Positions 6,656 to 13,142 of a stretch of 15,215 nt of DNA are shown here, one piece after another. The DNA comes from CAZGNZ01 sp964527215. Its GTDB lineage: Bacteria > Fidelibacterota > Marinisomatia > SCGC-AAA003-L08 > JACNLC01. The stretch's first letter is position 1, and the number at the start of each line of letters is the position of its first letter. The position numbers and the translations under genes were made by a program. Location of the stretch: positions 1-15,215 of the forward strand of contig CAZGNZ010000063.1 in NCBI GenBank assembly GCA_964527215.1. The letters are read 5' to 3'. The notes beneath the pieces were generated by a model that did not search any database, had not been told where the DNA came from, and worked only from the letters and a program-made list of their open reading frames with translations.

Positions 6656-7912
6656 GTGATTAAGCGTCTTACATCGACACCGCGGGAAAATATTCTGCGC
6701 ATTAAGCGTAAGCTGACCGGTTTGAAACGCAGGAAGCGATTTATTCACAGGAGTGAATCTGCCACGTATGCCCGGGATTTGTCAATACTTCTGCAGGACA
6801 TAAAAAAAAGTGTGTCCGATCCCCAGGAAGGGCTCAGCCTTGTGATGGCTTTTTTTAAATCGGATGCGGGCGTCTTTGAGCAGTGTGATGATTCCAACGG
6901 AATGGTGGGTGATGTATTCCGGTTTGATGCCAGAGACCTGTTTGTTGAATATGCTGCCCGCTGCAGTGATCAAAAAAAAACAGCAGATGCCGTACTGAAG
7001 CTGAATCAGCAGGATAATTATGGTGTGAGAAATTACCTGATTGACTGTTCTTCAGAGTATTTGTCCGAATCGGTTATTCGTGGCATGATCGAAAAACTCC
7101 AGGAACTGGCTGACGAAGAAATGAACGAATACAACAGCAGCCACTATTTATGGCAGATTGTGTCTCTGTCCCGGCAAATCAGGGATGCGCAGCTCCATGA
7201 GAAAACGGTGCTGTCATTATATGATGCGGTAAATCCGGCCGCCGCCATCGATATTGCAGAGGCGTATATTGAAAGCGGAGATGTGCAAACAGCTCATTCC
7301 TGGTTGCAGAAAATCCCTGATAACTCGGTGTATGAAAGTAAGTGCAGGGAACTGCTGATTGAAATCTACCGGAAACAGGATGATACTGTTCAGTTAACAG
7401 GGCTGCTTAGACAGAAATTGAGAGCTCACCGCTGCCGCGATTATCTGAATGCCCTTCTGGAAGTCGTTGGAAGCGACAAACAGGAAGAAATCATTGCTGA
7501 AGAATGCAGACTGATTTCTCAAAGTACCTTGCTGAACTTATCGGATATCCGGTTTTTGCTTGAAACGGGTAAGAGTGCGGAGGCAGAAACGCATCTACTG
7601 AAGCTGGCGGATCAGCTGAATGGCGAGTATTATCCCGGCCTGCTTGACCTTGTAACCGTCTTTGAATCTGCCGAGGGGTATCTTCCGGCTTCCCTGATTT
7701 ACCGCAGTCTGCTGCTCTCGATACTGAAGAAAGCATCAACCAAAGCATACGGTCACGGTGCCCGGTATCTGAAAAAACTTGAAATTCTGGCAGACAGCAT
7801 TAGCGACTGGAAAGGATTTGAAAGCCATAACACATTCTTCGAGCGGATCAGAAAGGCTCACGGTCTTAAAAAAAGCTTCTGGTCAAAAGTTGATGCCGCT
7901 GGCGGAATCTGA
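6656..7912 (+). CDS. DUF6880-like helical-repeat protein, 3' portion of an interrupted gene
   Basis: Function unknown. The 418-residue product is soluble and alpha-helical, with a regular series of helix pairs resembling TPR/HEAT-type repeats. It has no signal peptide or membrane segment. Features I associate with DUF6880 are the early RRKRFIHR segment (25-32), QCDDSNGMVGDVF (76-88), the YGHGARYLKKL stretch and the end motif HGLKKSFW (402-409). The frame is open back to 6638 (KKEAEK before the GTG at 6656), so GTG 6656 is only the first possible start after the insertion. It has no well-spaced ribosome binding site: the AGGAG at 6624-6628 is 27 bp away. The intact frame over 1.2 kb suggests the break is recent or that the shortened protein is still made. 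It probably once formed the last gene of the aro operon. Confidence 0.7.
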   Translation: MIKRLTSTPRENILRIKRKLTGLKRRKRFIHRSESATYARDLSILLQDIKKSVSDPQEGLSLVMAFFKSDAGVFEQCDDSNGMVGDVFRFDARDLFVEYAARCSDQKKTADAVLKLNQQDNYGVRNYLIDCSSEYLSESVIRGMIEKLQELADEEMNEYNSSHYLWQIVSLSRQIRDAQLHEKTVLSLYDAVNPAAAIDIAEAYIESGDVQTAHSWLQKIPDNSVYESKCRELLIEIYRKQDDTVQLTGLLRQKLRAHRCRDYLNALLEVVGSDKQEEIIAEECRLISQSTLLNLSDIRFLLETGKSAEAETHLLKLADQLNGEYYPGLLDLVTVFESAEGYLPASLIYRSLLLSILKKASTKAYGHGARYLKKLEILADSISDWKGFESHNTFFERIRKAHGLKKSFWSKVDAAGGI

Positions 7913-8221
7913 AACATCTATGATTGTATCCCTCCCTCATTAAACCATGCAGTCAAACCCTGATTCTGAAAAAAGGGCAGTGCCTGGTTAAAATCCCCTG
8001 GCTTGAAACGAAATCCTGGGTGCAGGACATGCCCTCAGTGGTTTATGCCGTCTGTTGAACCTTGAGCTGCTGCAGCGCAGTTGATCATCACCGGTAGATT
8101 TGCACGCTTCAGCAATGGTTTACGCAGTTGTATCAGGCAAAAAGATAGAATTAACGATATGTGAAATAAATCGCTTATTTCAAGTGTTTTATGGATGATA
8201 CACGTCCCATTTTAATGCGCG
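7913..8221. other. Upstream part of the rex intergenic region
   Basis: No gene is called. On the minus strand 7918-8034 is a 38-residue stop-to-stop stretch without a start codon, ending with TAWFNEGGIQS; its protein-like composition hints at a repeat or remnant, but I cannot identify it. A perfect 8-5-8 inverted repeat (TGAAATAA / TTATTTCA) lies at 8162-8182. I see no clear terminator after the DUF6880-like gene. Confidence 0.45.
8162..8182. promoter_or_regulatory. 8-5-8 inverted repeat upstream of the Rex operators
   Basis: TGAAATAA and TTATTTCA form perfect arms around ATCGC, about 40 bp before the first Rex-like site. It is AT-rich and preceded by TG (ATGTGAAATAA), so it faintly recalls a stretched Rex half-site, but the spacing is wrong for that. 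It may be another regulator's operator or a weak RNA hairpin. Confidence 0.3.
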
Positions 8222-8239
8222 CTGTGAATCATTTCACAA
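8222..8239. promoter_or_regulatory. Rex operator, site 1
   Basis: CTGTGAATCATTTCACAA matches the Rex consensus TTGTGAA-N4-TTCACAA at all but the first base. It lies about 80 bp before the rex start. A separate perfect palindrome CAAGAAATTTCTTG (8237-8250) abuts and partly overlaps it. Binding is inferred from the match and from the adjacent rex gene. Confidence 0.75.
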
Positions 8240-8264
8240 GAAATTTCTTGGTGCGTGTTGTGTA

Positions 8265-8282
8265 TTGTGAATAAATTAACAA
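8265..8282. promoter_or_regulatory. Rex operator, site 2, overlapping a possible promoter
   Basis: TTGTGAATAAATTAACAA fits the Rex pattern with TTGTGAA and TTAACAA half-sites around four bases; both half-site versions occur in known Rex operators. Its centre is 43 bp from the centre of site 1, about four helical turns, so two dimers could lie on the same DNA face. A possible promoter pair, TTGGTG (8248-8253) and ATAAAT (8271-8276) with 17-bp spacing, would place the -10 inside this site, which suits repression at low NADH. Confidence 0.75.
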
Positions 8283-8299
8283 CGTGATTGAGATCACAA
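8282..8299. promoter_or_regulatory. Third dyad, degenerate Rex- or CRP/FNR-like site
   Basis: ACGTGATTGAGATCACAA contains the perfect dyad GTGAT-TGAG-ATCAC. Read on the other strand, TTGTGA-N6-TCACGT differs from the Rex consensus at the last two bases. It also resembles CRP-family half-sites (TGTGA-N6-TCAC). It touches site 2 and ends just before the AGGAGG (8302-8307) of rex, so binding here would block transcription start or early elongation. Confidence 0.5.
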
Positions 8300-8317
8300 T
8301 TAGGAGGTTTGTAGCAA

Positions 8318-8932
8318 ATGAAATCATTACCCATTAAAACAGTGGAAAGGCTGGTCCTGTATAAACGCATCCTGCAGGATCTGCTGGACGAGGGGAAATC
8401 ACACATCTTCTCCCACGATATCGCCCGCCTGGTGAAAAATACGTCACCACAGGTTCGGCGGGATTTTATGCTCATCGGGTACTCCGGAAGCCCCTCTAAA
8501 GGGTATGCCATTGAAGACCTGATTGCCAAAATCCGATCTATACTTCAAAAACCGGATCCCCATAAAATTGCCCTCATCGGTGTCGGAAATCTGGGCCGGG
8601 CCATCCTGGCCTACTTCAGCAGCCGCCACCCCAGACTTTCCATCGAAGCCGCCTTTGATACCGATCATGCCAAAGTTGACCGTGTGATTGCCGGCTGCCG
8701 TGTGTACAATATGGCAGACTTGGAACAGGTGGTGTCCGATGTCGGGATTACAATGGGCATCATCACCGTACCCTCACAGTTTGCCCAGGACGCCGCCGAT
8801 CAGTTGATTCACGCAGGCATTCGGGCCATTCTGAATTTTGCCCCTGTCAAACTGCATCTGCCCGACACTGTGGTCCAGGATGAACTGGACATCACCATGA
8901 AACTTGAAAAACTGGCATATCTGATAAACTGA
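8318..8932 (+). CDS. rex: Redox-sensing transcriptional repressor Rex
   Basis: Rex binds DNA when NAD+ dominates and releases it when NADH binds, derepressing NADH-oxidising and fermentation genes. The 204-residue protein has the usual two parts: an N-terminal winged helix (about 1-77; SPQVRRDF at 43-50 in the recognition region, then the wing YSGSPSKGYAIEDL at 55-68) and a Rossmann domain with GVGNLG (88-93), the strand-end FD (113-114) that selects NAD(H), and a C-terminal domain-swap helix. The family-typical NFAPV appears at 173-177. ATG 8318 has an excellent AGGAGG (8302-8307). Two good Rex operators lie just upstream, so it very likely controls itself and the four genes behind it; hydC starts 15 bp after its stop. 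Confidence 0.96.
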   Translation: MKSLPIKTVERLVLYKRILQDLLDEGKSHIFSHDIARLVKNTSPQVRRDFMLIGYSGSPSKGYAIEDLIAKIRSILQKPDPHKIALIGVGNLGRAILAYFSSRHPRLSIEAAFDTDHAKVDRVIAGCRVYNMADLEQVVSDVGITMGIITVPSQFAQDAADQLIHAGIRAILNFAPVKLHLPDTVVQDELDITMKLEKLAYLIN

Positions 8933-8947
8933 TCTTTCGGAGGACCA

Positions 8948-9424
8948 ATGACCACAGACCATTTCAGCCGCATTCTGCAGAAATATCCCGGCTCGGGAAG
9001 GGACAGTCTCATTCCCATGCTGCAGGATATTCAGGAGCAGGAAGGTTTTATCTCCCGTGCCGCTGTCCGGCTGCTGGGACAGCATCTGGATATCCCCACC
9101 AGCAAAATCTACGGTGTGGCCACGTTTTACAATCAATTCCGATTCCAACCCGTCGGCAAGTATCACATCATGGTCTGCCGCGGCACCGCCTGTCACGTGA
9201 AAGGCTCTGCATCCGTGCTGTCCGTCCTGGAAACCGAGTTGAAAATCAAAGCGGGACAAACCTCCCGTGACGGACTGTTCAGCATTGAGGTCGTGGCCTG
9301 CATCGGGGCCTGCGGACTGGCACCTGTGATCAGCATCAACGGCGAATTCTATGCCGGTGTTACCAGTTCAAGTCTGAGAAAAATCCTTGCCGGTTATAAA
9401 AAACGTGAACGAAATGCCGCCTGA
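8948..9424 (+). CDS. hydC: Hydrogenase subunit HydC/HndA, NuoE-like [2Fe-2S] thioredoxin-fold protein
   Basis: The small electron-transfer subunit of NAD(P)-linked [FeFe] hydrogenases, homologous to complex I NuoE. The 158-residue protein has a helical N-terminal bundle (about 5-62, ending with the typical YGVATFYNQF at 55-64) and a thioredoxin-fold domain binding one [2Fe-2S] cluster through C77, C82, C118 and C122 (CRGTAC and CIGAC). It has no signal peptide. ATG 8948 follows GGAGGA (8939-8944), 15 bp after rex. The stop overlaps the region of the hydB ribosome binding site, which indicates translational coupling. The partners HydB and HydA follow directly. A NuoE of true complex I is unlikely, since no other nuo genes are present. 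Confidence 0.94.
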   Translation: MTTDHFSRILQKYPGSGRDSLIPMLQDIQEQEGFISRAAVRLLGQHLDIPTSKIYGVATFYNQFRFQPVGKYHIMVCRGTACHVKGSASVLSVLETELKIKAGQTSRDGLFSIEVVACIGACGLAPVISINGEFYAGVTSSSLRKILAGYKKRERNAA

Positions 9425-9431
9425 GGTAACC

Positions 9432-11405
9432 ATGAATGCCAGTCAAATACCCACCAATCCGGAAACACTCACACTGCAGCTTCAGCAGCTGTTTTCCCAC
9501 GCCTGCATTACGGGTAAAACCAGTAAAACTCCTGACACACTAAACGACACGTTTTGTACCCTGCGCCATGAAAGAGCAGATCATCCGGTCATTTTTCTTG
9601 GCGCAGGGACTTGCGGCATCAGTGCCGGAGCATATAAAACCCGTGACCGCATTCAAAAGTATCTGGCAGACCATCAGCTGGACATTCCCGTCATCGAAGT
9701 GGGCTGCATCGGACTGTGCTCTGAAGAACCCCTGGTGGATATTCAGCTGCCGGGCCGTACCCGTCTGGTTTTTCGACAGGTCTTTGAGAACAAGGTGGAA
9801 AAAATTCTTGACGGAGTCTTGAACGGCACCATTCCGCCCCGGAATCTGTTTGGGCAGCACCATCACCCCGCATTGAAACCATGGGAGGGTGTCCCGTTCA
9901 CGGATGAACATCCATTTTTCGCTCCCCAGGAGCGTCTGGTGCTTGCCAACTGCGGAATCACAGAACCCAGCAATCTTGAAGAGTACATTGCCCGCGGCGG
10001 CTACCGGGCATTTGCCCGGGCACTCCACACCTGCACGCCGGCTGAACTCTGCGAGCTGGTGGAAGAGAGCGGGCTGCGCGGACGCGGCGGCGGCGGGTTC
10101 CCCACGGGTCGAAAATGGAAAATAGCCCAGACACAGAATGCTGATCAGAAATATATGATCTGCAATGCCGATGAAGGGGATCCGGGTGCATTTATGGACC
10201 GCGCCGTCATTGAAGGCGATCCATACAGGGTGCTGGAAGGACTGGCCATTGCAGCCTATGCCATCGGCGCCACCAAAGCGTACATCTACATTCGCGCCGA
10301 ATATCCCCTGGCTATTGCCCGTCTGGAGGAATGTCTCACCCGGCTTCGCGGGTTCGGTCTTCTGGGAGACAATATTCTTGACAGTGGATTTAATCTGAAT
10401 GTGATCATAAAAATGGGGGCGGGAGCATTCGTCTGCGGCGAAGAAACCGCCCTCATTCACAGCATTGAAGGCAAGCGCGGCATGCCCCGGCCCCGACCGC
10501 CGTTCCCGGCCATTTCCGGACTCTTCGGAAAGCCTTCCATTATCAACAATGTGGAAACCATGGCAAACATTCCCACGATCGTGGAAAAAGGGGCTGAATG
10601 GTTTTCCGGTATCGGAACTGAAAACAGCAAAGGCACCAAGGTCTTTGCGCTTTCCGGAAAAGTTCGGCGCACCGGCCTGGTGGAAGTGGCCATGGGTAAA
10701 ACCGTCCGTGAAATTATTTTTGACATCGGCGGGGGAATTCCGGAAAACATCCCCTTTAAAGCGGTTCAGATGGGCGGACCGTCCGGCGGTTGCATCCCCA
10801 CTCAGCACCTGGACATCGCCATTGATTACGAATCGCTGAAAACCGTGGGTGCCATGATGGGTTCGGGCGGCATGGTGGTTATGGACGAGAAAACCTGCAT
10901 GGTGGATGTGGCAAAATTCTTTATGGATTTCATCCAGCGCGAAAGCTGCGGAAAATGCATTCCGTGCAGGGAAGGCACCCGTCAGATGCTTCACATTCTG
11001 GAAACCATCACAAGCAGCCGCCGCACGGAAACCGGTCACGGTGCTCTTGATCGCTTCAAAGGTGTGCTGCAGTTGGAATCCCTGGCAAAAGTTATTCAGG
11101 ATGCCAGCCTCTGCGGGCTGGGCCAGTCTGCTCCAAATCCGGTTTTGAGCACGCTGCGCTGGTTTCGGGATGAGTATGAAGCCCATATTTATGAACGGCG
11201 CTGTCCGGCCATGGCCTGTTCCGAGCTGCTGACTTATAAAATTGATCCAGATCAATGCAAAGGGTGTATGATCTGCGCCCGGAAATGTCCGGCCGAAGCC
11301 ATTTTCGGTGAGAAAAAACATCCGCATTACATTGATCATGAGCGCTGCATCGGATGCGGTCAGTGTGTGGATATATGCAATTTTGATGCAGTAATGGTGG
11401 CATAG
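9432..11405 (+). CDS. hydB: Hydrogenase subunit HydB/HndC, NuoF-like NADH-binding flavoprotein with ferredoxin tail
   Basis: The FMN- and NAD(H)-binding subunit that exchanges electrons between NADH and the hydrogenase. The 657 residues form several domains: an N-terminal thioredoxin-like part (about 50-118) with three cysteines (C61, C92, C96) instead of the four of a classic [2Fe-2S] site; the FMN site GRGGGGFPTGRKW (217-229); the NADH site GAGAFVCGEETA (329-340); a SLBB-like part; a [4Fe-4S] site C506, C509, C512, C561; a Cys-bearing linker (C591, C596); and two [4Fe-4S] clusters (C609, C612, C615, C619 and C639, C642, C645, C649). I chose ATG 9432 because GAGGT (9423-9427) lies 4 bp upstream; earlier in-frame starts (TTG 9387, ATG 9414) run into hydC and lack such a site. 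No separate hndB gene exists, so the complex resembles trimeric HydABC. Confidence 0.94.
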   Translation: MNASQIPTNPETLTLQLQQLFSHACITGKTSKTPDTLNDTFCTLRHERADHPVIFLGAGTCGISAGAYKTRDRIQKYLADHQLDIPVIEVGCIGLCSEEPLVDIQLPGRTRLVFRQVFENKVEKILDGVLNGTIPPRNLFGQHHHPALKPWEGVPFTDEHPFFAPQERLVLANCGITEPSNLEEYIARGGYRAFARALHTCTPAELCELVEESGLRGRGGGGFPTGRKWKIAQTQNADQKYMICNADEGDPGAFMDRAVIEGDPYRVLEGLAIAAYAIGATKAYIYIRAEYPLAIARLEECLTRLRGFGLLGDNILDSGFNLNVIIKMGAGAFVCGEETALIHSIEGKRGMPRPRPPFPAISGLFGKPSIINNVETMANIPTIVEKGAEWFSGIGTENSKGTKVFALSGKVRRTGLVEVAMGKTVREIIFDIGGGIPENIPFKAVQMGGPSGGCIPTQHLDIAIDYESLKTVGAMMGSGGMVVMDEKTCMVDVAKFFMDFIQRESCGKCIPCREGTRQMLHILETITSSRRTETGHGALDRFKGVLQLESLAKVIQDASLCGLGQSAPNPVLSTLRWFRDEYEAHIYERRCPAMACSELLTYKIDPDQCKGCMICARKCPAEAIFGEKKHPHYIDHERCIGCGQCVDICNFDAVMVA

Positions 11406-11418
11406 GAGAAAGTACGCG

Positions 11419-13140
11419 ATGTTTGAAATTGAAGTCAATCACCAGACCATAGCCGCAGAAAAAGGCGAAACCATTCTCAATGCGGTCAATCGTGCAGGAA
11501 TTGAAATTCCCACTCTGTGTCACATGCGGGATCTGGTTCCCAGCGGTGCCTGCCGAATGTGCGTTGTGGAAGTGGAAGGGTACCGGAACCTGGTCACCAG
11601 CTGCTGCCATCCTGTTCAGGAAGGCATGAAAATCCAGACCAATTCATCCAGAGCTGTCGAAGCACGCAAGACCATCCTTGAACTGCTTTTGGCCAATCAT
11701 CCTGATGACTGCCTGTACTGCGTGCGGAGCAACGACTGTCAGCTCCAGAACCTCTCTGCTGATTACGGGATACGCGAGCGTCATTTTCATGCCCCTCCGC
11801 GGACCTACCCCCTGGATATTTCCTCGGCATCCATCGTCCGTGATCAGTCCAAATGTATTCTGTGCGGCCGCTGCGTGCGAACCTGTGAAGAAGTGATGGC
11901 TGTTTCGGCCATCGATTTTATCAGGCGCGGCAGCGATACTGTCATCGGACCGGCCTTTAATGAAAGCCTGAATGTTTCCAGCTGTGTAAACTGCGGGCAG
12001 TGTATTCTGGCTTGTCCTACCGGTGCCCTTCGTGAACAGAGCCACGTCAAACGGGTGTGGGATGCCCTGCAGGATCCGAACACCACAGTTGTGGTGCAGC
12101 ATGCGCCGGCCATTTCCGTGACGCTGGCGGAGGAATTCAACCTGGATGCCGGCCAGGATGTGGATCACAAAATGGTGGCCGCCCTGCGCCGTCTGGGATT
12201 TGATTATGTGTTTGACACGTCCTTCTCAGCGGATTTGACCATTCTGGAGGAGGCTTCTGAACTGGTGCACCGGATTCAGAACAACGGACCGCTGCCGATG
12301 TTTACCAGCTGTTCCCCGGCCTGGATCAAATATGTTGAACAGTTCTACCCGGAGTTTATCCCCAATCTTTCCACCTGTAAAAGTCCGCAGCAGATGTTGG
12401 GCGCTCTGGTAAAGAGTTACTGGGCGGATCAGAACAACATCGATCCCAAATCCATTTTCAGTGTCTCCATTATGCCCTGCACTGCCAAAAAGTTTGAAGC
12501 GCAGCGACCGGGAATGGGCCGAGACATATTACCGGATCTGGATGCCAGTCTGACTACCCGTGAGCTGGCCCGAATGCTGAAGACCGCGGGAATCGACCTG
12601 AACAGAACGGCTCCGGTTCCACCTGACCAGCCTTTCGGAGAACGCAGTACGGCCGGGAAGATTTTCGGAGCTTCCGGCGGCGTGATGGAAGCGGCCCTGC
12701 GGACGGCTTATCATCTTATTACGGGATCCGAACTGGATCAGGTTCGCATTGCCTCCGTGCGCGGAAACAAGGGAATCCGCACGGCACAGGTGCCTGTCGG
12801 TGATCTGACTGTGGGTGTGGCTGTGGCCAATGGATTGAAAAACGCCAAAATGCTGCTTGAAGAAATCAAAGCCGGCCGCGATGACATTCAATTCATAGAG
12901 GTTATGTCCTGTCCGGGAGGATGCATTGCCGGCGGCGGTCAGCCACTGAAATCCGATCCTGAACGTATTCGGGCACGAACCCAGTCACTGTACAAAATCG
13001 ACCAGAACGAGTCCGTTCAGCTGTCTCATAAAAACACCTGTGTTCAGGCGCTGTATCGGGACTTTCTGGATGCCCCGCTGGGAGAAAAATCTCACCAGCT
13101 TCTCCATACTGAATATGAAACACGGGAAGTGCTGAAGTAA
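11419..13140 (+). CDS. hydA: [FeFe] hydrogenase catalytic subunit HydA/HndD
   Basis: The catalytic subunit of a cytosolic multimeric hydrogenase. The 573 residues contain, in order, a [2Fe-2S] ferredoxin domain (C34, C45, C48, C62), a His/Cys [4Fe-4S] site (H94, C98, C101, C107), two [4Fe-4S] clusters (C146, C149, C152, C156 and C189, C192, C195, C199) and the H-cluster domain. The three H-cluster signatures are TSCSPAW (296-302), MPCTAKKFE (352-360) and EVMSCPGGCIAGGGQP (494-509). The first reads Cys-Ser where most enzymes have Cys-Cys, so the position that in C. pasteurianum CpI (Cys300) ligates the cubane is Ser299; the proton-relay Cys is kept as C298. C354, C498 and C502 are present. There is a short C-terminal extension but no second [2Fe-2S] domain as in some larger HydA. 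ATG 11419 has AGGAGA (11404-11409) and sits 13 bp after hydB. Confidence 0.95.
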   Translation: MFEIEVNHQTIAAEKGETILNAVNRAGIEIPTLCHMRDLVPSGACRMCVVEVEGYRNLVTSCCHPVQEGMKIQTNSSRAVEARKTILELLLANHPDDCLYCVRSNDCQLQNLSADYGIRERHFHAPPRTYPLDISSASIVRDQSKCILCGRCVRTCEEVMAVSAIDFIRRGSDTVIGPAFNESLNVSSCVNCGQCILACPTGALREQSHVKRVWDALQDPNTTVVVQHAPAISVTLAEEFNLDAGQDVDHKMVAALRRLGFDYVFDTSFSADLTILEEASELVHRIQNNGPLPMFTSCSPAWIKYVEQFYPEFIPNLSTCKSPQQMLGALVKSYWADQNNIDPKSIFSVSIMPCTAKKFEAQRPGMGRDILPDLDASLTTRELARMLKTAGIDLNRTAPVPPDQPFGERSTAGKIFGASGGVMEAALRTAYHLITGSELDQVRIASVRGNKGIRTAQVPVGDLTVGVAVANGLKNAKMLLEEIKAGRDDIQFIEVMSCPGGCIAGGGQPLKSDPERIRARTQSLYKIDQNESVQLSHKNTCVQALYRDFLDAPLGEKSHQLLHTEYETREVLK

Positions 13141-13142
13141 TT

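Noticed and set aside
9540..11438. Very long (632 codons) open frame on the minus strand opposite hydB
   Set aside because: It mirrors the codon pattern of hydB, has no recognisable motif and would overlap a gene with firm domain evidence throughout.
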